Source of the DNA: BACL27 sp964203235
GTDB lineage: Bacteria; Actinomycetota; Acidimicrobiia; Acidimicrobiales; Ilumatobacteraceae
Assembly (NCBI GenBank): GCA_964203235.1
Contig: CAXNLE010000001.1
Location: 1 to 64,000, forward strand
Length of the DNA stretch: 64,000 bases
Direction of reading: 5' to 3'
Each line of letters begins with the position of its first letter. Within the stretch, counting starts at the first letter, position 1. The notes under the pieces were generated by a model. That model was not told the DNA's origin. It saw only the letters and a program-made list of their open reading frames with translations, and ran no database searches. The position numbers were made by a program, and so were the translations under genes. This document shows, piece after piece, positions 25,450-33,272 of the stretch.

Positions 25450-25903
25450 ATCATCTTCCCGCCTCTCGGGTGTCGGCATGAACGCTGAGCGACCAGAGAT
25501 AGTGGCTCGCCGTTTCATTTCCGCCGTGTCATGGGGAGAACACCTCACCGTTTGGACACTACTCAGCGAGCGCGGACGCAGTAGCACACTCGAAGTAGCC
25601 GTCAAAGGCGGACTAGATCGATTGGTGGCCCAGCGGATCGGTACGGGGAGTGCGTTACCGGAAGAACTTGAAGCATTTCTTGGAAGTCTGGTGCATGGGC
25701 TCCGTGCTGACTTCGAAAACCTCGACATTGACAGACTCGTAGTAACGGAGACCGACCTGGTCATGGACAGTTCGGCACTGTTGGATGTGGTCACTCCCGC
25801 CTTCACGCACGATAAGACATGGCCAGTTGGTCAGTTCCAAATGGTGTTTCGTGACGGCCAGTGGACTGTCGAAAGCTTTCGTCCGCACCGGACACTGTCG
25901 TAG
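25388..25903 (+). CDS. NTF2-like-fold protein, hydrogenase operon
   Basis: A 171-residue protein from the ATG at 25388. GGAGG lies six bases before it, so the gene overlaps the 3' end of the TPR gene by 62 bases. A later ATG at 25478 is possible. The segment after about residue 30 has an NTF2-like pattern: RPEIVARRFISAVSWGEHLT, LRADFENLDIDRLVVTETDL and a C-terminal strand MVFRDGQWTVESFRPHRTLS. No catalytic residues stand out. It is probably a small accessory protein of the hydrogenase operon. Confidence 0.6.
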   Translation: MVHSECESETFLNTSVGSDLESSSRLSGVGMNAERPEIVARRFISAVSWGEHLTVWTLLSERGRSSTLEVAVKGGLDRLVAQRIGTGSALPEELEAFLGSLVHGLRADFENLDIDRLVVTETDLVMDSSALLDVVTPAFTHDKTWPVGQFQMVFRDGQWTVESFRPHRTLS

Positions 25904-25926
25904 TGTAACGGAAGGGGAAGAATCTC

Positions 25927-26640
25927 ATGTCGGACAGTATTCGGCGGGCACCGATCGGGTTATCCACCGAAGCGCTGTCCGAGGCCTGGGCGCGTCAAGA
26001 AAATGCTTTGTCTGGGAGCATTCAGATACTTGATCGGGAAATCGCTGGCCGTGTTCGGGGTGGTCAAGCATGGACCGTGTTTCCGGCGTTTGCCGCAAGC
26101 ATTATCGTTCGACCGAAAATTGATATTTCGCAGGCGGAAATGGGTTGGATGTCGGCGTCACTAGCTGCGGTGGAGGCGCTGGAAAATATCGGTCTCACTG
26201 CAACCACTTGCCTGTGGCCAGATGTCGTTATTGGAGTCGGTTCCAAAGACGGTGTGCTCGCCCGCGTGACTGCGCGGAGCCACCTCGGGCCAGGAGTGAT
26301 TACATTTTGCGTACTCACCGCACGATTCGATCTCTCGCACATCGCCCACCACTTTGGTCAAGATGTGTCGCTGAAGAAACTCGAGGAAGCGGTCATAGTT
26401 AGTCTGCGACAACAGGCGACCCTGCTCGAAGATCCTAGGCGGGTGGGTGAAAGTTACTCAAAGCGGTGTGGGTCACTCGGACGAACTTGGCAAGTGAACA
26501 TGTTGCCCAAGGGGTATGCCAGAGGAGTCGCATCTACGATTGACAACTGCGGATCACTGGTGATCGAATCCGGCACGGGTATGCGCGAGGTAATCAACGT
26601 AGATGCACTGAAAAATATCGTGCTTGCCGAACCCCTTTGA
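25927..26640 (+). CDS. Diverged biotin/lipoate ligase-fold protein, last gene of the hhy operon
   Basis: A 237-residue protein. Its middle follows the BirA/biotin protein ligase outline: RVRGGQAWTVFPAFAASIIV (where BirA has GRGRxGRxW then SxxxRP), AVEALENIGLTATTCLWPDV (for the LKWPND block), and a C-terminal GSLVIESGTGMREVINVD. The key GRGRxGR and KWPNDL residues are changed, so ligase activity is doubtful. GGAAGGGGAAG lies about 10 bases before the ATG. In this operon it may handle a cofactor or act as a structural protein; function unknown. Confidence 0.55.
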   Translation: MSDSIRRAPIGLSTEALSEAWARQENALSGSIQILDREIAGRVRGGQAWTVFPAFAASIIVRPKIDISQAEMGWMSASLAAVEALENIGLTATTCLWPDVVIGVGSKDGVLARVTARSHLGPGVITFCVLTARFDLSHIAHHFGQDVSLKKLEEAVIVSLRQQATLLEDPRRVGESYSKRCGSLGRTWQVNMLPKGYARGVASTIDNCGSLVIESGTGMREVINVDALKNIVLAEPL

Positions 26641-26707
26641 TTTGCCCACTTACGGGTGCATTAATCGAAACAACTAAATGCCATCGGAGGTGACGAAGTT
26701 TTGGCGC

Positions 26708-26908
26708 TTAGGCTCCGTATCCAGCGTCGACAACCGCGGTCTTTACTAACTGCAAGTCAAGTGCGAGGTCAGAATCAATTGTGGCAATACCATCTGCAAG
26801 GCTGACATTAACGCTTTTTACTCCAGCAACTTTTGAGATCGCATCAGTTACGTGGCGCACACAGTGATCGCACGTCATTCCGGAAACTGTTAATTGAGTT
26901 TGTGTCAT
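26708..26908 (-). CDS. copZ: Copper chaperone, CopZ-like HMA domain
   Basis: A 66-residue heavy-metal-associated domain with the metal site GMTCDHCVRHV and a ferredoxin-like fold pattern (KVAGVKSVNVSLADGIATID, AVVDAGYGA). It carries Cu(I) in the cytoplasm. It is downstream of, and on the same strand as, the DUF305 gene (gap about 40 bases) and so is probably under the operator at 27563-27581. Confidence 0.93.
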   Translation of the reverse strand: MTQTQLTVSGMTCDHCVRHVTDAISKVAGVKSVNVSLADGIATIDSDLALDLQLVKTAVVDAGYGA

Positions 26909-26950
26909 ATCTTCACTTTAGCGATCGGGCTGAACTTGCAACTATTCATC

Positions 26951-27532
26951 TCAGCCGAGCAGAGCCTTTAATGTGCCGATTTCTTTTTGCTGACCGATGA
27001 TGATGGCTTCGGCAAGAACTCGCACTTGCGAGTTAGAGCCGTCGGCGATGACAACCGTGGCCATTTCGATGGCGCCTTCATGATGACCGATCATTGCTTT
27101 GATCCACGCGCTATCAAACTCTGCACCACGAAGAGTTCCTAGGTTCATCAGTTGATCTGCAGTCAGCATGCCGTCCATCTCTCCGGTCATATCCATCGAC
27201 GAATCCATTTCTGTTTTACCTAAATCGGTCAACCATTGATTCATTTGAGTAATCTCAGGGTCTTGTGCACCTTTGATTTGTGTGGCAAGCCCCTTGACAG
27301 CATCACTTGCTCCAATAGTTGGGTCTAAAGCGATGTCAGACATTTCAATGGCCTGCTCATGATGGGGGATCATCATTTGCAAAAAATGGACGTCTTCATC
27401 ATTAAAATCTGCAGCCGAACCATACGACGCTGTTTCGCTCTCGGACTTGTCCATCGAATCCATATTGTGCGAAGAACCGCAGGCTGCGGTAAATAAAATT
27501 AAACTGAATAGTAAAGTTGAGCGAAGTTTCAT
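26951..27532 (-). CDS. DUF305 copper-associated lipoprotein
   Basis: A 193-residue exported protein with a lipoprotein signal (FSLILFTAAC, lipid-bearing Cys18), a Met/Ser-rich linker (SSHNMDSMDKSESE) and a DUF305 four-helix domain. The latter has the two typical blocks FLQMMIPHHEQAIEMSDIAL and IKAMIGHHEGAIEMATVVIA, rich in His/Met. These proteins are linked with copper handling. AAAAGGACACCCA precedes the ATG. An 8-3-8 inverted repeat lies 31 bases upstream. Confidence 0.92.
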   Translation of the reverse strand: MKLRSTLLFSLILFTAACGSSHNMDSMDKSESETASYGSAADFNDEDVHFLQMMIPHHEQAIEMSDIALDPTIGASDAVKGLATQIKGAQDPEITQMNQWLTDLGKTEMDSSMDMTGEMDGMLTADQLMNLGTLRGAEFDSAWIKAMIGHHEGAIEMATVVIADGSNSQVRVLAEAIIIGQQKEIGTLKALLG

Positions 27533-27562
27533 TGGGTGTCCTTTTGTGTCAGTGGATCTTAA

Positions 27563-27581
27563 CTACTACATATTGTAGTAG
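27563..27581. promoter_or_regulatory. Predicted BlaI/CopY-type operator, 8-3-8 inverted repeat
   Basis: CTACTACA-TAT-TGTAGTAG is a perfect inverted repeat upstream of the DUF305-copZ operon. The core TACA-N3-TGTA is close to the TACAnnTGTA sites of BlaI/MecI/CopY repressors and shares CTACA/TGTAG with the site at 29014-29026 next to the BlaI-family gene. Confidence 0.72.
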
Positions 27582-27601
27582 CCAGTCGAGGGTTTGTCAA
27601 G

Positions 27602-29002
27602 TTAGTTGTTGAGAGAACTCGTTACAAGAACGGCTGTCACAGCAACAACAATTAACCCAAAGGTGGTTTCAATTAGGCTTGCCATAATCACCTGTCGTTT
27701 TATCGGATTAACATTTTCGACATCTGCAAGACGCACTGCCAAAGATCGGCGGTTCATGTCGGCATATTTCAGCATCGCTACAAACAAAATCAACTTGGCC
27801 AACAGCAATTGACCATGGTTACTAGTGAGAATTGAGACAGGTTTATCGTGCAATCTCAGAGTTTGAAATAGCCCTGTCACGATAAGAGCAACAACTGAAT
27901 ATTTAGCAAACGAACCAAAGCGTTGGAGAGCCTGAATTGCCTGGTTATCAGTTACATGTGGAATGACAATCCATAGCAGCACGAGCAACCCGCCAAGCCA
28001 GATACCTGCGGCTGCATTGTGCACAACATCTGCCGCTATCCCAAGAATCGGCCAGCGCTGAGATCGCGAATGGCCGGTGTAGGCAAGTGTTAAAAAATAT
28101 TGAATCAGCATGGCGGTGATCCATCGTGAACTAGTGGGTGCTAAGTTCGCGATGCTTCGACGAAACGAAACAAACGCAATTGCGTAACTTGTGAGAGCTT
28201 TGACCGCCAGCATCGAACCGGGTGTTGTTTTCAATAGCAAACCAAAAGATCCGATTGATCCCAAAAGAGTTTTGCCTGTGCTGTCTGCTGCAAAAATTAT
28301 CACCTCTAGAGTGGCGGTGGCGGCAAGTGCAACAGACGCAATGCGAATCATTCGTTTGGCAATAGAAAGCCCAATTGCGCCACGTGCGATATAAAACTCA
28401 ACAAACATCAGCCCGACAAATAGTATTAATGCGCCATAGTTAATAAACCTAATCACAAGACGCGGCAATTTAGGAACAGGCTCAACGAAGTATTCATCAA
28501 CACTTAAAGGCGGCACTTGAATTGTCGTCTGAGATGATTGGGGCACTTGAATTGTCGTCTGAGTTGATTGCGGCGCACCTTCAGCAGTGGCTAACGGTTC
28601 TGGTGGCGCGGTAAGTGCATTGACCGTGAACGCAACGCGTCCAGTTATGACGTGCCCGTCAACGCCGACAAGGCGCCATCGTGCTGTGTTGACACCCGTG
28701 AGATTAGGTGGCAGAGAAAAGACAATCGCATTTGTTGTTGCTCCATATGTTGGTGGGGCAAGGGCAATGCGCACTCCGTCTGATCCGACAAGTTCTGCAG
28801 TTGCAGATGCGAGTGGTACTTCTTTTTTAAACACGAGCGACCATGTCGTCGGAACAACATCAAGTGTTGAACCATTAACTGGGTTGCTTGAGTCAAACGA
28901 GTTGTGAGCCGACGCGGGCGCTACCCCCAGAGAAATTGCAAGGCCCAAACTCATCGCCAAAGATAAGAAAAAGTTCCTCAGAACACGGTTCGCCCGGTGC
29001 AT
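27602..29002 (-). CDS. CopC-CopD fusion, copper resistance/uptake membrane protein
   Basis: About 466 residues. A signal peptide (LAISLGVAPASA) precedes a CopC domain that starts AHNSFDSSNPVNGSTL and ends RWRLVGVDGHVITGRVAF. A Pro/Gln-rich linker with a repeated QSSQTTIQVP unit follows, then a polytopic CopD domain with about eight helices (residues 185-460). The N-terminal His of mature CopC (AH) is the copper ligand. ATG at 29002 is used; a GTG two codons earlier is possible. It is divergent from the BlaI-type repressor, with an inverted repeat between. Confidence 0.92.
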   Translation of the reverse strand: MHRANRVLRNFFLSLAMSLGLAISLGVAPASAHNSFDSSNPVNGSTLDVVPTTWSLVFKKEVPLASATAELVGSDGVRIALAPPTYGATTNAIVFSLPPNLTGVNTARWRLVGVDGHVITGRVAFTVNALTAPPEPLATAEGAPQSTQTTIQVPQSSQTTIQVPPLSVDEYFVEPVPKLPRLVIRFINYGALILFVGLMFVEFYIARGAIGLSIAKRMIRIASVALAATATLEVIIFAADSTGKTLLGSIGSFGLLLKTTPGSMLAVKALTSYAIAFVSFRRSIANLAPTSSRWITAMLIQYFLTLAYTGHSRSQRWPILGIAADVVHNAAAGIWLGGLLVLLWIVIPHVTDNQAIQALQRFGSFAKYSVVALIVTGLFQTLRLHDKPVSILTSNHGQLLLAKLILFVAMLKYADMNRRSLAVRLADVENVNPIKRQVIMASLIETTFGLIVVAVTAVLVTSSLNN

Positions 29003-29013
29003 AAACACAGATA

Positions 29014-29026
29014 CTACAGTGTGTAG
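29014..29026. promoter_or_regulatory. Predicted BlaI/CopY-type operator, 5-3-5 inverted repeat
   Basis: CTACA-GTG-TGTAG lies between the divergent copCD and repressor genes. The half-site CTACA is the same as in the 27563-27581 site, so one regulator probably controls both copper operons and itself. Confidence 0.68.
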
Positions 29027-29061
29027 CAGTCAGGCTGTCAGCACTTGCTATTGTAAATGTC

Positions 29062-29415
29062 GTGGTCAAGCGCGCCGATGGAACTCTCGAACTTGAAATT
29101 TTGCAAGTTCTGTGGAGTAGTCCGACGCCAATGTCCCCAAACGAAGTGCGCGAACTTCTTTCTGGCAATCTTGCATACACAAGTGTTGCAACAGTGCTCA
29201 CTCGTCTGTGTGACAAAAATCAAGTCAAGAGAACAATTGCGGGACGAAACTTTGTTTATGTGGCTGCTGTTTCACGCGAGGACTGGTACTCAAGTCGAAT
29301 GAATGCAATTCTCAACGAAACAAAAAACCATCGCGAGTTACTTGCTGGTTTTGTCGGCAAGTTATCCAAGCGTGATCGAAAAGATCTAACGCACATCTTG
29401 GGTCTAGACAAATAA
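29062..29415 (+). CDS. BlaI/MecI/CopY family transcriptional repressor
   Basis: A 117-residue winged-helix repressor with the family blocks GTLELEILQVLWSS, MSPNEVRELLSGNLAYTSVA and TVLTRLCDKNQVKR, plus a C-terminal dimerisation helix. It starts at GTG. TAATG overlap with the M56 peptidase gene forms the usual repressor-peptidase pair. No C-terminal CxC copper motif of CopY is seen, so derepression may depend on the peptidase. Confidence 0.9.
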   Translation: MVKRADGTLELEILQVLWSSPTPMSPNEVRELLSGNLAYTSVATVLTRLCDKNQVKRTIAGRNFVYVAAVSREDWYSSRMNAILNETKNHRELLAGFVGKLSKRDRKDLTHILGLDK

Positions 29416-30290
29416 TGCCTGCACTGCTTGCTGTTTTTACGCCGGTCTTATTGGTGACGTTTGTTGCATTAGCAGTGTCACAGGTGCACTCACGGTTGAG
29501 ACCACAAATTGCCAGCAGAATGCTTTTGACCCTTCTCCTTCTTGGGGCATTCGCCGCATTGCCTGTGCTGATTGAGTTAATCACCGGCTCACTGTTTGAG
29601 GTTCCAGTTATCGGATCATGGTTTCACGACAGTGCTCACGATCTAGGGTTTCACGTCAACGTTGGACAAATAATCGCGTTGCTTGTGTGCTGCGGCCTTG
29701 CGTCGATGGCGATCAAATTAAAAAGAGTGATTCGCTCTTACTACCGTTCAAATTCGTCAACTGGTTCAGAACTTGTTGTAGTTCACGATCAGAGACCGTT
29801 TGCATTCGTAACTCCAGGTCCGAATGGTGAGGTTGCCATATCATCGGCGCTTGTTGAGATGCTTTCACCCCAAGAATTTGAACTGGTCGTAGCCCATGAA
29901 CGCGCGCACCAGTACGGCCGTCATGATCGACTTCTACTTATAGGCAATATTTGCACTGCCATCATTCCATTATTGAGGCCAGTTTTGCACCGTCTTGAAT
30001 TCTCGTTAGAACGGATTGCCGATGACTGCGCGGCAAAAATTAGTGGTAGCCGAAAATTAGTTGCACAAACTCTCGCCCGCGTTGCAATGTATGACGATCT
30101 TCCGGCGTTGACACTGGGTATCTCAAAGGTAGGTGTTGCTGCGCGTGTGATTGCATTGACGAATCGATCCAGTCACTTGACTCGTCGCAATCTTGCGTTG
30201 TTGTGGTTGTCTGTATTTTCGCTAGTACCAGTCACACTGCTTCAGTGGCATCATGTATTTGCGTCACTTCGCCAGGTCTGTGGCGTGTAA
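29415..30290 (+). CDS. M56/BlaR1-like membrane zinc peptidase
   Basis: A 291-residue protein with about three N-terminal transmembrane helices, a soluble zinc-protease domain with HExxH (VVAHERAHQYGRHDRLLLIG, residues about 155-175) and the downstream helix with ERIADDCAAKI giving the third ligand, then a C-terminal transmembrane segment. It has no penicillin-sensor domain. It is coupled to the BlaI-type gene by an overlapping stop/start. It is likely to cleave the repressor in response to a signal, here possibly copper. Confidence 0.85.
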   Translation: MPALLAVFTPVLLVTFVALAVSQVHSRLRPQIASRMLLTLLLLGAFAALPVLIELITGSLFEVPVIGSWFHDSAHDLGFHVNVGQIIALLVCCGLASMAIKLKRVIRSYYRSNSSTGSELVVVHDQRPFAFVTPGPNGEVAISSALVEMLSPQEFELVVAHERAHQYGRHDRLLLIGNICTAIIPLLRPVLHRLEFSLERIADDCAAKISGSRKLVAQTLARVAMYDDLPALTLGISKVGVAARVIALTNRSSHLTRRNLALLWLSVFSLVPVTLLQWHHVFASLRQVCGV

Positions 30291-30321
30291 CTGCTCTCTA
30301 TTTGATGAGCGGTGTGTTTAG

Positions 30322-30723
30322 ATGTATCGCATGAGAAAAATTGCGCAAATTGTCTTGGGGTTGGGGCTGACATTCACGGGCATCACGCACCTTGGCTCGA
30401 ACCGTACCGAGTTTCGAGCACAGGTGCCGACAGTGTTCAAAAATTATGCCGATTTTGTTGTGTTGGCATCGGGCGTCGCCGAAATTCTGCTTGGGCTTGG
30501 ATTGATAATTGCATGGAAGTTTCGCGTGCAAATCGGTTGGGCAGTTGCCTTGTTTTTTGTGGCGATATTTTGGGGCAACATTTCGCAATTCGTGAATGGT
30601 GTCGATGCTTTTGGTTTAAATAGCGACAGGGCTCGAGCAACACGGTTGTTGTTTCAACCGTTGTTGGTGATCTGGGCGCTGTGGTCAACGGGTGCTTGGC
30701 AGGCCTGGCGCGCTCGTCGTTAA
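30322..30723 (+). CDS. DoxX-like small membrane protein
   Basis: A 133-residue protein with four predicted transmembrane helices, typical of DoxX-like proteins: GLGLTFTGITHLGSNRTEFR, an LxxGxxEILLGLGLII block and RLLFQPLLVIWALWSTGAW. A second ATG three codons on is possible. Twelve bases separate it from the photolyase-family gene, so they are probably co-transcribed. Confidence 0.75.
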   Translation: MYRMRKIAQIVLGLGLTFTGITHLGSNRTEFRAQVPTVFKNYADFVVLASGVAEILLGLGLIIAWKFRVQIGWAVALFFVAIFWGNISQFVNGVDAFGLNSDRARATRLLFQPLLVIWALWSTGAWQAWRARR

Positions 30724-30735
30724 CCTTTAGCCGTC

Positions 30736-31932
30736 ATGTTGCAGATAAATCTTAAAGAAGATCTGCTGACAATAATCGAGCGAGATTTCAATGGTTTGTT
30801 TTCTGGTGAAGTCGGTGTCAGTTCAATTTCGGGTGGTCAGACTGCGGCGAATCTTGCGTTGGCAAATCTTGACATCACTGGTTATGCCAATAATCGATCG
30901 CAAGTCTTGCCAAAAAACCGTCGTGGTGCAACGGTGCTGTCACCATATATACGTCACAATATTTTGACGCTTGGTCAGGTGTATCGCGCAGTTAAAACCG
31001 CGCCGTTCAAAGACAGAGAAAAGTTTCGTGATGAACTTTTTTGGCAGGAGTATGCGCGCCACCTCTACGCTCGCATTGGCACACGACTTTTTGAAAATCT
31101 GCGTTTCGAAGTCAACTCAAACGTGCCTGGCGACGGATGGAACCGAGAAATGCTTTGCATCGACGAGGTTGTTGCCGAATTAGAAACCGACGGTTGGGTT
31201 GTCAATCAAACGAGAATGTGGCTTGCCTCGCATTGGACGGTCAGAAACGACAAAGGTTGGCTGAGTGGCCAAGAGCGCATGCACCAAAACCTGATTGATG
31301 GTTCGCGAGCAGCAAATCTTTTGGGTTGGCAATGGACGGTCGGCGCCGGCACGGGCAAACCATATGGCTTTGCAAAGTGGCAAGTTGACAAACGTGCTTC
31401 TGGTATGTGCAACAAGTGCTCATTGAAAAGCGAGTGTCCGATTCAAGAATTTCCTGCCGAGATTTCTCCGTGCGAATTATCTCGTGACGCGATTCTCGAC
31501 AGCGACCCCGATGTGGGGGCAACAACGGGGCCGACGTCGATGGTCGTGAATAGCGAGGCGAGTCACGTGCTTTTGACCATTGATTCACTTGGTGACAACG
31601 ACCCGGCCCTTGTTGCGAACTCGCACTTGCCCGCGGTTTTTGTGTTCAATCAACAGGCGTTGAAAAAACTTCAGTTAAGTTCACGGCGCATTGCTTTTTA
31701 TTTGCAAACCTTGCAAGATTTAAATACTCGCAGACCAGTCAACGTTTATCTGGGCGACCCGTATCAATTTGCGCAAGACAACGCAGTCGCAATCACGTAT
31801 GCCCCTGTGCCGTCGTTCAAGAAATTCAACAAACTCGCCGAGATACATCCGTACCCGTGGTTGCGACCACCGCACGCGGGCACAGTGAAGAGTTTTTCAT
31901 CTTGGCGAACCAAACTCGCCAAAGATTCTTAA
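30736..31932 (+). CDS. Photolyase/cryptochrome-family protein with permuted domain order
   Basis: A 398-residue protein. Residues about 25-235 match the FAD-binding helical domain of photolyases: SGGQTAANLALANLDITGYA, VLSPYIRHNILTLGQV, REKFRDELFWQEYARHLYAR, NQTRMWLASHWTV and GWQWTVGAGTGKPYGF. Next comes a Cys-rich segment MCNKCSLKSECPI. The C-terminal third (about 268-370) resembles the photolyase N-terminal alpha/beta domain (DNDPALVANSHLPAVFVFNQ, RRIAFYLQTLQDLN). In standard photolyases that domain comes first. It may be a light-dependent DNA repair or sensing protein. Confidence 0.75.
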   Translation: MLQINLKEDLLTIIERDFNGLFSGEVGVSSISGGQTAANLALANLDITGYANNRSQVLPKNRRGATVLSPYIRHNILTLGQVYRAVKTAPFKDREKFRDELFWQEYARHLYARIGTRLFENLRFEVNSNVPGDGWNREMLCIDEVVAELETDGWVVNQTRMWLASHWTVRNDKGWLSGQERMHQNLIDGSRAANLLGWQWTVGAGTGKPYGFAKWQVDKRASGMCNKCSLKSECPIQEFPAEISPCELSRDAILDSDPDVGATTGPTSMVVNSEASHVLLTIDSLGDNDPALVANSHLPAVFVFNQQALKKLQLSSRRIAFYLQTLQDLNTRRPVNVYLGDPYQFAQDNAVAITYAPVPSFKKFNKLAEIHPYPWLRPPHAGTVKSFSSWRTKLAKDS

Positions 31933-31962
31933 ACGGCGAAGTTGAACTGTTTTAAAAATTAT

Positions 31963-32466
31963 TTAGCTTTTAGCCGGGTATTGACGCCACGCAAATGGTT
32001 TGTTTACCGCGACTGCTAATAAGACGAGCAGCACTGCATTCAACAAAACTGGTCGCCAAATAAATTCGAAGCCAAGATCGGTAACTGCATCACCGCCAAT
32101 GATTGCGGTCAGAGCCGTGCCTCCACTTGGCGGGTGCATGTATCCAAAGCGCGTCATCAGCCCGACGTGCAAGCCGAGCCCAACTGCGATCGCAAGTGGA
32201 ATGTTGTCGAAAATCTGAGCGGCGGCAACACCGAAAAACGCCGCAGCAACGTGAGCAATCAATACTGCCCCTGGTTGTGCCGCAGGTGCCGAGGGCATCG
32301 AGAACAAAATGACTGCAGAAGCGCCCATTGAAACTACTAATAACGGTTCGACACCACTGAGCAAAGCATCAGACACGAGCCACGTGATCGCAATACCGAT
32401 TGCGGCGCCGAATGTGCCGATCAGAGCATCTTTGTTATTACTTTTTGGAGAAGGAAAGATTTTCAT
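31963..32466 (-). CDS. HPP family membrane protein
   Basis: About 167 residues from the ATG at 32466 (MKIFPSPKSNNKDALIG). It has five to six helices and the family signature MHPPSGGTALTAIIGGD. HPP proteins are integral membrane proteins, some of which are implicated in nitrite transport. A single gene, convergent with the photolyase-family gene. No other clue to its substrate. Confidence 0.85.
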   Translation of the reverse strand: MKIFPSPKSNNKDALIGTFGAAIGIAITWLVSDALLSGVEPLLVVSMGASAVILFSMPSAPAAQPGAVLIAHVAAAFFGVAAAQIFDNIPLAIAVGLGLHVGLMTRFGYMHPPSGGTALTAIIGGDAVTDLGFEFIWRPVLLNAVLLVLLAVAVNKPFAWRQYPAKS

Positions 32467-32575
32467 ACACCGAATACTAGTTAGGCGCGACTGAAACACT
32501 TTAACTCTTCAGCGAATTTCGCATGTGCGATTCATCTAGGGCGCACCAATCGTGTGAGAACTCAGATTTACTCGG

Positions 32576-32953
32576 TTAGCGCAGATCCTGAACTTTCCAG
32601 TTGCCTTTGGCGCGAATTATCTCGGGGTCTCCCGTGTAGATTTTCGCGTTGTGGGCGAGTGCAGTTGCCACACAGAACGCGTCGCCAAGAGCCATTTTGT
32701 AGGTTGCCTTAATCTTTGCGGCTGACACCGCTAGATCTTGATCAACTTCGACAAACCGTAACTTTTGTCGAAGTGCGGGCAGCACTTGGTTCGAGGCTTT
32801 CTCGCCGTGCTTCTTATTAATGATGTAGAGCACTTCGCAAACATTTACAAGACTGATGACCGGACGAGCGGCAATTGCCTTTTCAACGAGTGCAGCCGAA
32901 GGTCGATCTTCAAGCCATTCAATTACTGCCCATGAGTCGAGGCAAATGTTCAT
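32576..32953 (-). CDS. vapC: VapC-like PIN-domain toxin
   Basis: A 125-residue PIN ribonuclease. Acidic residues are in place: D6 (CLDSWAVIEWLED), E40 (VNVCEVLYI), D96 (MALGDAFCVATALA) and D110 (YTGDPEI). It overlaps its antitoxin gene by four bases (ATGA). It would cleave RNA when freed from the antitoxin. Confidence 0.9.
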   Translation of the reverse strand: MNICLDSWAVIEWLEDRPSAALVEKAIAARPVISLVNVCEVLYIINKKHGEKASNQVLPALRQKLRFVEVDQDLAVSAAKIKATYKMALGDAFCVATALAHNAKIYTGDPEIIRAKGNWKVQDLR

Positions 32954-33165
32954 CGCGGTTCTTTGCTTCGGTCGGCTATCAACATTTCGAGCATGCCGGA
33001 GCCCGAGAATATTCCCCGCAAAGTCTTAGTTGCGTGAACTGATTGAATCAGCACGCCGTTTTCAGAAAGCGAAACTTCTACCTCGTCACCCGGTTCGATA
33101 CCTAATTCGTCGCGAAACTTTTTCGGAATTACAACTTGGCCTTTGGGTCCAACTTTTTGCGCCAC
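32950..33165 (-). CDS. vapB: AbrB/VapB-type antitoxin
   Basis: About 71 residues from the GTG at 33165 (an in-frame TTG at 33183 is less likely). The SpoVT/AbrB swapped-hairpin motif is KVGPKGQVVIPKKFRDELG followed by IEPGDEVEVSLSENG. It neutralises the PIN toxin and should bind the promoter repeats at 33185-33205. Confidence 0.88.
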   Translation of the reverse strand: MAQKVGPKGQVVIPKKFRDELGIEPGDEVEVSLSENGVLIQSVHATKTLRGIFSGSGMLEMLIADRSKEPR

Positions 33166-33184
33166 GACGCAAGCATAGCGCAAT

Positions 33185-33205
33185 GGTATAACTATAGGTA
33201 TAACT
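33185..33205. promoter_or_regulatory. Direct repeats of GGTATAACT, predicted VapB operator
   Basis: Two exact 9-bp copies (33185-33193 and 33197-33205), spaced by ATA, lie directly upstream of the vapBC genes. Centre-to-centre spacing is 12 bp. The AT-rich repeats also overlap the likely -10 region, which fits autoregulation. Confidence 0.6.
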
Positions 33206-33272
33206 TTTAGCGAAGTTGCTCAGTTAAATCAAGCGATCTAATCTTGGTTTTTGAACAATATGGAGACGTGTG

